Shown here one piece after another: positions 1 to 7,572 of a stretch of 29,356 nt of DNA. The notes beneath the pieces were generated by a model. It saw only the letters and a list, made by a program, of their open reading frames with translations, was not told the DNA's origin and did no database searches. The translations under genes were made by a program, and so were the position numbers. Every line of letters begins with the position of its first letter. Position 1 is the first letter of the stretch. Source of the stretch: Bacteroidota bacterium (GTDB lineage Bacteria > Bacteroidota > Bacteroidia > Chitinophagales > Chitinophagaceae); the NCBI GenBank assembly GCA_023433265.1, contig JAEZDR010000101.1:1-29356 (forward strand). Reading direction: 5' to 3'.

Positions 1-3
1 CTG

Positions 4-42
4 TCTATGTACTAATATCTATGTACTAAAATCTATGTACTA
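4..42. repeat. 14-bp tandem repeat, three copies
   Basis: The 11-base core TCTATGTACTA occurs at 4-14, 18-28 and 32-42 with an exact 14-base period. The three-base spacers are ATA and AAA, and the third copy is followed by CAA. The array touches the left edge of the window, so its true length is unknown. Its function is not evident from the sequence. Confidence 0.8.
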
Positions 43-261
43 CAATTCCTGTAACGGTTGGAGTGCTTGTTTCGGCTCTTACTGTGTATTGAGCTACTCA
101 GCGTGCTCACGTATTCAATCAATAAGAACATAATCTTCATCAAATTAGCAAACAGCTGTGTTTTGATTATGAAGGGTTTAGCGATCTCTTTTTTTAACCA
201 GGGGGTGTGTAAAAGAAATTCTGCAAGGTTTTAGCTGTATAAATACCTAAAGCACCACTTT

Positions 262-1047
262 ATGAATTCTACATTCCAGGACGGCCAATGGAACGCACAA
301 AACGGCAGCAACGCATACGACGCGCCGGCAACAGGTTCCAGCAAAATTAATGTTGACTATACCGAAAGAATGGTATCGCTTACCGCAGGCGGACTCATCA
401 TGTACTCAGGCCTAAGCAACCTGTTCAGCAGCCCGCTTTCCAGCCTCGCAAAAATTGCGGCGGGTGGCTTCCTGCTGTACAGGGGTTCTACAGGCTATTG
501 CGCGCTGTACGATCAGCTTGACAGCGACCGACAGGTAGCTACCACCACGCCTGTTCATATCACTACAAACATGACGGTAAACCGGCCTAGAGCAGAGCTA
601 TTCAGCTTCTGGCGCAAACTGGAAAACCTTCCAAGGTTTATGGGCCACCTGAAAGAAGTTATTGAAATAGATAATAGGCGTTCTCATTGGGAAGCTGCCT
701 TACCCGGATACGTAGGTAAAGTTTCATGGAACGCAGAAATAGTAGACGAACGCCAGGATGAGATGATTGCATGGTGTTCAATCCCGGGCTCTACGGTTGA
801 TAACGCTGGCAAAGTTGAATTCCGCGACAACGGTAACGGCGGTACAGATATCCACGTTGTTATTACGTACAGGCCACCGGCAGGAAAGCTGGGCGAAGCA
901 GTGGCGCGTTACGCAAACCCTGCAGTGGAAACCATGGTGCGTAAGGACATCATGAACTTTAAGCAGTATATAGAAACCAATAGCACGAATGGCACTTACA
1001 CAAGTGCAAGACAAACAAGTGGCATGGCCACTCCCAGTGCAGTTTAA
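262..1047 (+). CDS. DUF2892-like membrane hairpin fused to SRPBCC (cyclase/dehydrase-like) domain, copy 1
   Basis: This 261-residue protein has two parts. Residues about 30-88 contain a TERMVSLTAGG segment, two short hydrophobic stretches and a GSTGYCALYDQL end, which resembles the DUF2892 (YgaP-like) membrane module. Residues about 95-240 look like an SRPBCC/polyketide-cyclase (START-like) fold, with the usual WRKLENLPRFMGHL and VTYRPPAGKLG segments. The SRPBCC fold generally binds hydrophobic ligands, but no ligand can be named here. The first 25 residues are polar and low in complexity. A strong terminator follows the stop, and the next gene is a clear paralogue in the same order, so this is a tandem duplication with separate transcription units. 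Family assignment is solid; cellular role is unknown. Confidence 0.8.
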   Translation: MNSTFQDGQWNAQNGSNAYDAPATGSSKINVDYTERMVSLTAGGLIMYSGLSNLFSSPLSSLAKIAAGGFLLYRGSTGYCALYDQLDSDRQVATTTPVHITTNMTVNRPRAELFSFWRKLENLPRFMGHLKEVIEIDNRRSHWEAALPGYVGKVSWNAEIVDERQDEMIAWCSIPGSTVDNAGKVEFRDNGNGGTDIHVVITYRPPAGKLGEAVARYANPAVETMVRKDIMNFKQYIETNSTNGTYTSARQTSGMATPSAV

Positions 1048-1068
1048 ACATGCACTAATGGTTAAAGG

Positions 1069-1099
1069 AAATGCAGGTTAAACATTAACCTGCATTTTT
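1069..1099 (+). terminator. Rho-independent terminator after first SRPBCC gene
   Basis: A perfect inverted repeat pairs 1069-1081 with 1085-1097 (core ATGCAGGTTAA / TTAACCTGCAT) around a three-base ACA loop. The 3' arm runs into five T residues. It lies 21 bases after the stop codon. Confidence 0.85.
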
Positions 1100-1154
1100 C
1101 TTATCACTACAACTGTTTAGCAGGTTTTTTGCTTGATAAGTTTAAAATAATTGT

Positions 1155-1913
1155 ATGCCTTCGCATTTAAAGAATACGACCTCGCATCAACAGTCGCAAC
1201 AATCTTATGCGCCCCCCGTTGAGGGAACTAATGCCATTAATGTTGGCGGTGTAGAACGTGTTGCATCGCTGGCTGCAGGCGGCTTATTGTTTTACCACGC
1301 CCTTACTCATGTAAAAGAAAACCCATTGGCGAATTTCTCAAAGTTGGCAGTGGCAGGTTATCTCTTCTACAGGGGAATTTCAGCAAACTGCCCCATCAAG
1401 GCACAACTGGGGCTAGATGCTAATGTGGAGCGGGAAAACGCTATAGAAATTCATACGAGCTTCATTATCCGGAAGCCAAGAACTGAAGTTTACCAATATT
1501 GGCGCCGGGTAGGAAATTTACCAAGCTTTATGTCGCACCTCAAATCCGTGTCGGAAACTAATAGCCTGCGCTCGCTTTGGGAAGCTAAAGTGCCCGGCAA
1601 CCTTGGCACTATAAAATGGGAAGCTGAGGTAACAGAAGATATTCCAAACGAAAAGATTGCATGGTCATCTGTGCCGGGTTCCACCATTGAAAATGCGGGT
1701 AGAGTAGCTTTTAGAGACGCTACAGGAGGTGGAACAGAGTTGGATGTAATCATCCACTACAGGCCACCTGCAGGGCGCATAGGAAGCAGTATTTCAAGGC
1801 TCTTTAATCCGGTATTTGAGCGGATAGTGCGAAACGACATCATGAACTTCAAAAAACACGTTGACAGGCAGGTAGCTGAGGAAACGAGGCTTACCACCTA
1901 TAGCAGGTTATAG
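1155..1913 (+). CDS. DUF2892-like membrane hairpin fused to SRPBCC domain, copy 2
   Basis: This 252-residue protein has the same two-part design as its upstream neighbour. A DUF2892-like hydrophobic module (VERVASLAAGG ... YLFYRGISANCP) spans about residues 30-85, and an SRPBCC domain follows to about residue 240. Shared landmarks with copy 1 are W-R-x-x-x-N-L-P-x-F-M near the start of the domain, the YRPPAG motif, and the D-I-M-N-F-K segment near the C terminus. The N-terminal tail is rich in Gln and Ser and diverges from copy 1. The gene starts 107 bases after the first copy, past that gene's terminator, so it probably has its own promoter; I could not recognise one. The substrate or ligand is unknown. 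Confidence 0.8.
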   Translation: MPSHLKNTTSHQQSQQSYAPPVEGTNAINVGGVERVASLAAGGLLFYHALTHVKENPLANFSKLAVAGYLFYRGISANCPIKAQLGLDANVERENAIEIHTSFIIRKPRTEVYQYWRRVGNLPSFMSHLKSVSETNSLRSLWEAKVPGNLGTIKWEAEVTEDIPNEKIAWSSVPGSTIENAGRVAFRDATGGGTELDVIIHYRPPAGRIGSSISRLFNPVFERIVRNDIMNFKKHVDRQVAEETRLTTYSRL

Positions 1914-1924
1914 AAGACAAATTT

Positions 1925-1950
1925 AAAGGCCACCATCCGGTGGCTTTTTT
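1925..1950 (+). terminator. Rho-independent terminator after second SRPBCC gene
   Basis: The arms GCCACC (1929-1934) and GGTGGC (1939-1944) pair around an ATCC loop and are followed by six T residues. The next gene on the minus strand ends at 1952, so the hairpin sits between two convergent genes. The T-run favours the plus strand. Confidence 0.85.
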
Positions 1951-1951
1951 G

Positions 1952-2359
1952 TTAGGATTTGTTACTGATGCGGGGCTTACTATTAGGTACCATCAGGCTC
2001 ATAAGAAAAACCAACGAGCTGGCTGCTACCAGTATATAAAGTGAAATAAACTTTTTTGGGCACTCGGCCATATAACAAGAGGTTAGTAAGATGTAATTGC
2101 GAATAGCCCAGGCCAACTGCGCCGTAGTAACAAATATATTTAACCGCTTTGCCCAAATTCTGTTAACCAGAAACAGAAGCAGGCTCAGTGAAGAAAAAAA
2201 CACATGCAAAATCCCCGGCTTTCCAAAATTGGTTCCCTCACTACTAAAGCCGGAAACCATAATACCTTTCGAACACACCTCAATCCACGGAAAAAAGCAG
2301 GTAGCAATAACAATTACAGAGAGAATAATGCCCACTACCTGCGAATACCTAACCAGCAT
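1952..2359 (-). CDS. Small four-helix membrane protein, unknown function
   Basis: I chose the ATG at 2357-2359, giving 135 residues, because the protein then begins just before the first hydrophobic helix. The open frame continues upstream to an ATG at 2429-2431, but the extra 24 residues are basic and cysteine-containing and look like translated leader. Four hydrophobic segments are visible: VVGIILSVIVIATCFF, ILHVFFSSLSLLLFLV, a helix around TAQLAWAIRNYILL, and LYILVAASSLVFLMSLMV. There is an extracytoplasmic-looking FPWIEV stretch after helix 1. I recognise no family. It is convergent with the second SRPBCC gene and lies downstream of tRNA-Cys on the same strand. Confidence 0.6.
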   Translation of the reverse strand: MLVRYSQVVGIILSVIVIATCFFPWIEVCSKGIMVSGFSSEGTNFGKPGILHVFFSSLSLLLFLVNRIWAKRLNIFVTTAQLAWAIRNYILLTSCYMAECPKKFISLYILVAASSLVFLMSLMVPNSKPRISNKS

Positions 2360-2466
2360 TTTACGGAATTTGGTGCAAATGTAACTGTAACAAACGCTTT
2401 GTAGTTTACGTTTCCGTTCTGCCTGGTACAAAAAAAGAAAGCCACGGTTTAACGTAGCTTACTTTG

Positions 2467-2537
2467 AGGTCCCGACCAGATTCGAACTGGTGTGGAAGCT
2501 TTTGCAGAGCTCTGCCTAGCCACTCGGCCACAGGACC
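2467..2537 (-). tRNA. tRNA-Cys (anticodon GCA)
   Basis: Read on the minus strand, the acceptor stem GGTCCTG pairs with CGGGACC, with one T-G wobble. The D arm is GCC/GGC. The anticodon stem GAGCT/AGCTT carries the loop CTGCAAA, so the anticodon is GCA. The T arm is ACCAG-TTCGAAT-CTGGT with a four-base variable loop. The discriminator base is T (U73), as expected for tRNA-Cys. CCA is not encoded. The gene lies 45 bases downstream of the last gene of the polysaccharide operon, on the same strand. Confidence 0.95.
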
Positions 2538-2582
2538 AACTTGCCGCGAAATTAATAGATTAAACCTTGCAAGGCAATAGGT

Positions 2583-3308
2583 TTAGAATTTTAAATCAGA
2601 ATTTCTGAATTCATACCCGCGTAAGAGTTCAAGTTCAGCTTGCGGAAATGCAGTGAGAGCTGCTATATGCCTTTGATGATGAGCGTCTGTACCCGCAAAA
2701 TCATACATTTTCTTCCGCAATAGATCCGTTGCTATGTTTTTAGCATATCTACCATAATACCCGGCCAAGGATAAAATATTCATTTGCAATAAGCAGCCGG
2801 CCTCTTTGAATCTCTGGTAAACAGCCTCGTTTCTGCCGTGATAGAAGTTATAACGCTCCGGGTGGGCAAGAACCGGCTGAAAACCTTTGATCTTCAGATC
2901 AAAAATCGATGACCATATATTAGGTGACTCCGCTACGTACGACATCTCTATCAATATATAGTTGTCATCAAAAACGAGGAGGTCTCCATCAGCAAGCTTT
3001 TGATCAAACTCCATATCCACCATGTATTCTGCAGCAAACTTAACAGGGGCATCAATTACGCCGTTAAGCTTTTCCCGTGCGGCAGCAATGGTTTCTGGTG
3101 TATTAGGATAAAGATCGCTTAGGATGTGAGGAGTGGCAATAAACTGTGAGAAACCAAGGCCAACCAGCGAGTTGATAAGAAACGCAGACTCGTGTTCATT
3201 CGCGGCACCATCATCAATCCCGGGAAGGATATGACTGTGCATATCAGTCTTTAAAAAAGAAAAATCGGCCCTGGAGGCTGATTTTTTAAATAGATTTTTA
3301 AAAAACAT
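2583..3308 (-). CDS. CpsB/CapC-type PHP-domain protein-tyrosine phosphatase
   Basis: This 241-residue protein is a metal-dependent PHP-fold tyrosine phosphatase of the CpsB/YwqE family, which dephosphorylates Wzc/CpsD-type bacterial tyrosine kinases in the cytoplasm. The metal-site signature D-M-H-S-H (H24, H26) is followed by LPGIDDGA (D32, D33). Further ligands are likely at H60 (ATPH), E93, H148 (LAHPE) and D207/H209 (GTDAHH). The length matches the family. It is the last gene of the polysaccharide operon, nine bases after a GT2 gene, while its presumed kinase partner Wzc is second in the operon. Assignment to the family is firm; control of chain length or export through Wzc dephosphorylation is inferred from relatives. 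Confidence 0.9.
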   Translation of the reverse strand: MFFKNLFKKSASRADFSFLKTDMHSHILPGIDDGAANEHESAFLINSLVGLGFSQFIATPHILSDLYPNTPETIAAAREKLNGVIDAPVKFAAEYMVDMEFDQKLADGDLLVFDDNYILIEMSYVAESPNIWSSIFDLKIKGFQPVLAHPERYNFYHGRNEAVYQRFKEAGCLLQMNILSLAGYYGRYAKNIATDLLRKKMYDFAGTDAHHQRHIAALTAFPQAELELLRGYEFRNSDLKF

Positions 3309-3317
3309 AGAACAAAA

Positions 3318-4070
3318 CTAATCAGGAGTAAGCACGAATTGAGAAACTTTTCTGAGAGGTTTCAGAATCAACGTGTACCACTTAGGGTTTTGCTGGTTTA
3401 GCTTCCATGCTTTGTAATCCTCTTTATGTGCTTTGAGGCGGCTGGACCAGGAACGGGTGCTTTGTCCGCCGGTACGCATATGAATCAACACTTTAGGAAG
3501 GTATTCAGCCTTTATTTTATTCACAAGCAACAACCGGATCAAAAGATCGTAGTCTGCCGATGACCGCAAACTCGTGTTGAAAGTGCCATATTGATCGTAA
3601 CAGGCTTTCCGTACATAAAAGGTAGGATGAGGTGGCATCCAGCCTCTCAGGAAAGAACCCTTTGAGAAGGTGCCTGCAATCCATTTACGAAGGACCACGT
3701 GAGTTAGCTGTGGATGAACAAAATACAAGTCGCCATAGATGGCATCGCACTTGGCTGATTCAAAAGTGGAGACTATGTTTTCTATCACATACTCATCTGC
3801 CAGGTAATCGTCCGAATTCAATATACCCACAACTTCGCCTGTTGCTAAGGCTATCCCTTTATTCATTGCATCATACAGGCCATTATCTTTTTCACTTATC
3901 AAAGGTCCTGAATGTCCTAAAGCCTTTACAATATCAAGGGTTGAATCAGAACTTGCTCCGTCTACTATGATGTGTTCAATATTTTTATAGCTCTGTTTTT
4001 GCACAGAGAGGACGGTGTCGCGAATGGTAGCCGCGCTGTTAAACGTTACGGTAATAATTGAGACTCTCAT
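3318..4070 (-). CDS. Glycosyltransferase family 2
   Basis: This 250-residue protein is a GT-A-fold sugar transferase. The N terminus has the family-2 signature VSIITVTFNSA followed by HIIVDGASSDST. The nucleotide-sugar/metal motif appears as NSDD in GILNSDDYLADE, about residues 83-94. There is an aromatic acceptor region (RGWMPPHPTFYVRK) and SSADYDLLIRLL, typical of WcaA/WcaE-like transferases. No membrane helices are seen, so it should work at the cytoplasmic face, adding one sugar to the lipid-linked repeat unit. It lies 42 bases downstream of the N-acetyltransferase gene and 9 bases before the phosphatase gene. Donor and acceptor cannot be predicted. Confidence 0.88.
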   Translation of the reverse strand: MRVSIITVTFNSAATIRDTVLSVQKQSYKNIEHIIVDGASSDSTLDIVKALGHSGPLISEKDNGLYDAMNKGIALATGEVVGILNSDDYLADEYVIENIVSTFESAKCDAIYGDLYFVHPQLTHVVLRKWIAGTFSKGSFLRGWMPPHPTFYVRKACYDQYGTFNTSLRSSADYDLLIRLLLVNKIKAEYLPKVLIHMRTGGQSTRSWSSRLKAHKEDYKAWKLNQQNPKWYTLILKPLRKVSQFVLTPD

Positions 4071-4112
4071 AATAGCAGGATGACTAAAAGCTGTTGTAAG
4101 TTACAAATTTTT

Positions 4113-4691
4113 TCACTCCTGGATCGGATTAGGAAATACCTCCCCTCCCTTAAGCAGGTAATGTTCACCCGTCTCCGGGCAAGTTCCCTTGCCATCCTCA
4201 AACCTAAGTTTCAGTCCGTTTTTGCTCACCCATCCAATTTGCCGGGCAGGATTACCCACCATCAAAGCAAAGGGTTTCACCGGTTTTGTCACCACTGAAC
4301 CGGCGCCAATAAAACAGTATTGTCCAAGCTCGACGCCACAAACAATAGTAGCATTCGCACCAATGGTGGCACCACGTCGAACCACAGTGGGTTTGTATTC
4401 ATGTTTGCGATCAACCCTGCTTCTCGGATTTATAACATTGGTAAACACCATAGAGGGACCCAGAAATACATCATCCTCAATTGTTACTGCCGGATAAACT
4501 GAAACATTGTTCTGGATCTTAACGTTGTTACCAATAGACACTCCTGTTCCTATCATTACATTCTGACCGATGTTGCAGTTTGTGCCAATGGAACAGCCGG
4601 GCATGAGGTGGCAGAAGTGCCAGATGCGGGTATTTGCGCCGATGACAACGTCATCGTCTACTATGGAAGTGGGATGGATAAAGTAGCTCAT
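4113..4691 (-). CDS. WlbB/WbpD-type nucleotide-sugar N-acetyltransferase (left-handed beta-helix)
   Basis: This 192-residue protein consists of hexapeptide repeats (IGANTRIWHFCHLMPG, IGTNCNIGQNVMIG, VTIEDDVFLGPSMVFTN) forming a left-handed beta-helix. NVINPRS, GATIGANATIVCG, and LMVGNPARQIGW closely follow the WbpD/WlbB family. Those enzymes acetylate the 3-amino group of UDP-GlcNAc3NA on the way to 2,3-diacetamido uronic acids. Length matches (about 190 residues). The partner dehydrogenase, aminotransferase and epimerase are absent from the window, so either they lie elsewhere or this relative acts on another amino sugar. Its start overlaps the stop of the WcaF-like gene by four bases, indicating coupled translation. 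Confidence 0.82.
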   Translation of the reverse strand: MSYFIHPTSIVDDDVVIGANTRIWHFCHLMPGCSIGTNCNIGQNVMIGTGVSIGNNVKIQNNVSVYPAVTIEDDVFLGPSMVFTNVINPRSRVDRKHEYKPTVVRRGATIGANATIVCGVELGQYCFIGAGSVVTKPVKPFALMVGNPARQIGWVSKNGLKLRFEDGKGTCPETGEHYLLKGGEVFPNPIQE

Positions 4692-5272
4692 TTACTTACG
4701 CTGGCCATTTCAGGTTCAAAATCAAAAACCCTCTGTCTCACTGCAACAGCAGGATTGCCCTGGTAAATAGTATAAGGCAAAAGATTGCCGGTAGCCACAG
4801 AACCAACGGTAAGAATAGCATGTGATTGACAGGTTACGCCCGGGCATACAACTGACATGGCACCAATCCAACAACCTTCCTGCAGTACGATTTTACCAAC
4901 CAACAGGTCAAAGGTTGGTTTTTTATAGTTGTGATTCCCTGTTAACAACATTGCGCCCTGGGAAATGCATACATTGTCGGCCAATTCAACCGAAGCCAGG
5001 TTGTCAATCCACACGTTCTCTCCGATCCATACATCATTACCAATCTTCAAAAGCCAGGGATATTTGATGTTAACAGAAGGTTTCATCACCAACCCGGTGC
5101 CTACCCTGGCACCAAACAAACGTAGCAGGGGCGCTTTAATAAAGCCAAAAACAGCAAGTGAATGGCGAAAAAAAAGGCTACTGACAATAAGCCAACAGAG
5201 TATCTTAACCTTTGAGCCGGGATGATACCCGGTATTAGAGAAACTCTTGAGTGAAGTTTTATTTTTTTCCAT
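4688..5272 (-). CDS. WcaF-like polysaccharide O-acetyltransferase
   Basis: This 194-residue protein resembles the colanic-acid acetyltransferase WcaF. There is an N-terminal FSNTGYHPGSKVK stretch with a hydrophobic segment (ILCWLIVSSLFF), then PLLRLFGARVGTG, and hexapeptide repeats (IGNDVWIGENVWID, VCISQGAMLLTGNHNY, GCWIGAMSVVCPGV). H114 in GNHNY corresponds to the usual catalytic His of the family. It ends with a typical YQGNPAVAVRQR tail. These enzymes transfer acetyl from acetyl-CoA to a sugar hydroxyl of the repeat unit. It overlaps the downstream N-acetyltransferase by four bases, so the operon encodes two adjacent acetyltransferases of different subfamilies. The acceptor sugar is unknown. 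Confidence 0.85.
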   Translation of the reverse strand: MEKNKTSLKSFSNTGYHPGSKVKILCWLIVSSLFFRHSLAVFGFIKAPLLRLFGARVGTGLVMKPSVNIKYPWLLKIGNDVWIGENVWIDNLASVELADNVCISQGAMLLTGNHNYKKPTFDLLVGKIVLQEGCWIGAMSVVCPGVTCQSHAILTVGSVATGNLLPYTIYQGNPAVAVRQRVFDFEPEMASVSK

Positions 5273-5309
5273 CGGCCAATTTTGTCAAGCCCATTACAGA
5301 TATAATGGC

Positions 5310-6191
5310 TTAAGATTTAGAAGCGGAGGATTTTTGCTCCATTATTTTCACATCAACCACGAAGCGATACCAGCAGGCCTGCAAGAAATGCCAAATCAGT
5401 CCCCGCCTTCCATCTAAAAAACCAAGCAAAAGAAAGTATCTAAATAAGAAATACAAAAATGCTCTGAAGAAAGGTGGTAAAACGTAGTAAAGATTTTGCT
5501 TGTACCATCTCTTTCTTTTCTCCTGCGTACCTCCGATGCTTTCGGTAATTACATTGTCGCCGGTATGAAAGAATCTGACTTCACGAGATGAGTAGTTATT
5601 GTGTTTAGCAATCCACCATTCAATATTGTTCAGGTTTTCGTCAACAAAATCGTTCTGCAGGGTAATCGTATTGCCTTCAGAAAGAATAATATGTTCGTCC
5701 ATCTGAACGTCTTCATACAATCCTTTACCGGCCCTGAACAAACGCAGGAGTTTAATGGGATAAAATCCACCGAACCGAATAAACTTGCCTTTAAAATACA
5801 CCCGGCGCCTTAAATAGACACCAGTAATGTTTGGCTGTATTGATGCGAGCTTCGCCTTTATTTCCCTCGTCAATTCCGGCAGGAGGTATTCGTCAGCATC
5901 CAGGCGGATAATCCACTGTCCTTTGATGTTGCAGTTTGCAAGCGCCCAATTGAACTGAGCGGCCTGGTAGCCTGGCCATGGATGATATACAAATTCTGCA
6001 CCGCACTCATCTGAAATCTCCCTTGTGGCATCGGTAGAACCTGAATCGACTATAATGATCTGATCACAAATGGTCTTTACGCTCTCGATGCAACGCCTGA
6101 GGTGAAGCTCTTCATTTAATGTTAGAATAATTGCGGTGGTAGCGATACTAGTCACTCGAAATGCTTTCCTGTTGTTGCAATGATCCGACAA
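5310..6191 (-). CDS. Glycosyltransferase family 2, WaaE/KdtX-like
   Basis: This is a 293-residue GT-A enzyme with TAIILTLNEELHLRRC near the N terminus, IIIVDSGSTDATREI, and RLDADEYL as the DXD-type metal/nucleotide site. This arrangement, the YQAAQFNWAL segment and the C-terminal hydrophobic region (FFRAFLYFLFRYFLLLGFLDG) match the WaaE/KdtX-like subgroup, often membrane-associated. The ATG at 6189-6191 gives a 44-base overlap with the upstream flavoprotein gene. A GTG at 6153-6155, preceded by AGGAAAG at 6164-6170, would give 281 residues, keep the whole domain, and cut the overlap to 8 bases. I keep the ATG but regard the GTG as a serious alternative. Confidence 0.85.
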   Translation of the reverse strand: MSDHCNNRKAFRVTSIATTAIILTLNEELHLRRCIESVKTICDQIIIVDSGSTDATREISDECGAEFVYHPWPGYQAAQFNWALANCNIKGQWIIRLDADEYLLPELTREIKAKLASIQPNITGVYLRRRVYFKGKFIRFGGFYPIKLLRLFRAGKGLYEDVQMDEHIILSEGNTITLQNDFVDENLNNIEWWIAKHNNYSSREVRFFHTGDNVITESIGGTQEKRKRWYKQNLYYVLPPFFRAFLYFLFRYFLLLGFLDGRRGLIWHFLQACWYRFVVDVKIMEQKSSASKS

Positions 6192-7572
6192 ACTCGGTTG
6201 GATCTAACTTGCTAACATGATCCTCGATAACACAGAACAATGCAGCGGTTGGGTTTATACTTCCACTTCTTGACAACAAGCCGGTATGGTAAGTAAAAAG
6301 ATTATCTACCGGGTTACTCAGATTCTTCAGTGAGACGATAGGTTTTCCGCCGTACAAATTATATGGATGATAGGTATCCTCAAGCTTTACAGCAGAGCCT
6401 GACAGCGACATTTCTTCATAAGCAACGCCACTGGTATCCAAAAACTCCTTCACTTTGCTTACTGCCTTAGCAAGTTTTAAATAAGTGGACTGCGGAATGT
6501 TAAAACTTATTCCTAACGTGCTTTGTTGAAATTTGTCTTCTCCTTCCACCAACGAAAGCCTATTTTCTTCATCAGCATCCACTTCTATATCAATATGCAA
6601 ATACCAAGGCGGTAAAACGTAAAGTTGTTTTTGGACAAGGTATTGGAAAACGAATGGGAATAGGTGTACTGCCTGTCCTACTGCAAGCGCCATTTCATTC
6701 CAGGAAAAACGTCGTTTGAAAATAAGTTGTTTTAAAAACTGGAAGAACCTAAAAGACTCGTTATATATCGGGTGGCAGTAGAATGACAGCCCTTCAACTT
6801 CACCAATAAGGCGGGTGGTGACCATGGAACCATTGACAAACCGGAAGCGAAAGTCTACTTTACCAAGTTTTGTTTGTTTAGAATAGATTTTAAACGCCCG
6901 CGTAGAAATGTGATCGCCGAAGCCAGCAGTTGCAGTTTCCATATCTTCCAAACCCGATCTATGTAATATATGTAAACTCTCGAATGCACCACACGTGAGG
7001 TAGAAAATGTCCGCGTACACCCGGCTCTTTTTTTCTCCTATCACCACTTCTGCGCAACCAATTCTGTTATCCTTCACCAGGAGCCTTTGAACAAAGACAT
7101 TCTTAACGATAGAAACATTTGGTTTGCGATCAATACCAAAGTAGCTGAAGAGATTGCGTTGGTTGAATTTCAGCCAAATGCCTTTCCGAACCTTGAGATC
7201 TGTGTTAATTAATGATTCATCTTCCAACGCTACGGGTTGAGGAAAGAATCTACCTAAAACCTTTTTCTTCCATTTTGCATTTAAACTAACCACCTCTTGC
7301 GTTCCTGCGCCAGGAGCAAAATCGTGTTGCCCAAAGAATAAGAGCTGCCCACCCCACATTGCTGAGGTGCCTCCAAAGCCGAAATAACGGCCTTTGGTTG
7401 CTCCCTGATATCGCCCCTTGACGTTTATGGATTTAAATCCCACCTCTGATTCCGAACGAATTTGTTCGGTTCCGACATCCAGTAACGTTATTGAAGCAGT
7501 GGGAAATTTCTCAGCAAGTGCATTTGCCAAATAACACCCGTACGTACCCGCGCCTAGAATACAGATTTTCAT
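6148..7572 (-). CDS. GMC-like FAD-dependent oxidoreductase
   Basis: This 474-residue flavoprotein begins with a Rossmann FAD-binding loop, ILGAGTYG (G7, G9, G12). The GMC-type signature GFGGTSAMWGG is at about residues 65-75. The C-terminal end has HTGLLSRSGSINPTAA (residues 429-444), resembling the GMC C-terminal segment in which an NP motif contacts FAD. No signal peptide is visible, so it should be cytoplasmic. It starts directly after the TAA of the aldo/keto reductase gene (TAAATG), implying coupled expression with a second redox enzyme. Within this operon a role in oxidising a sugar or sugar-lipid intermediate is plausible, but that is inference. The substrate and electron acceptor are unknown. 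Confidence 0.75.
   Translation of the reverse strand: MKICILGAGTYGCYLANALAEKFPTASITLLDVGTEQIRSESEVGFKSINVKGRYQGATKGRYFGFGGTSAMWGGQLLFFGQHDFAPGAGTQEVVSLNAKWKKKVLGRFFPQPVALEDESLINTDLKVRKGIWLKFNQRNLFSYFGIDRKPNVSIVKNVFVQRLLVKDNRIGCAEVVIGEKKSRVYADIFYLTCGAFESLHILHRSGLEDMETATAGFGDHISTRAFKIYSKQTKLGKVDFRFRFVNGSMVTTRLIGEVEGLSFYCHPIYNESFRFFQFLKQLIFKRRFSWNEMALAVGQAVHLFPFVFQYLVQKQLYVLPPWYLHIDIEVDADEENRLSLVEGEDKFQQSTLGISFNIPQSTYLKLAKAVSKVKEFLDTSGVAYEEMSLSGSAVKLEDTYHPYNLYGGKPIVSLKNLSNPVDNLFTYHTGLLSRSGSINPTAALFCVIEDHVSKLDPTEFVGSLQQQESISSD

Noticed and set aside
1..42. CRISPR array at the window start
   Set aside because: The repeat unit is only 11 bases with 3-base spacers, far too short, and there is no cas gene.
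2360..2431. N-terminal extension of the small membrane protein
   Set aside because: The 24 extra residues are basic and Cys-containing and precede the first helix with no domain; the ATG at 2359 is a better start.
2467..2582. tRNA-Cys as an integration site for the EPS locus
   Set aside because: Integration normally occurs at the tRNA 3' end, which faces away from the operon here, and I see no copy of the tRNA 3' sequence, integrase gene or flanking repeat.
2561..2585. Terminator at the end of the EPS operon
   Set aside because: AGGTTTA/TAAACCT arms of 7 bp surround an 11-base loop, but the element overlaps the stop codon and no T-run follows on the minus strand, so it is too weak to call.
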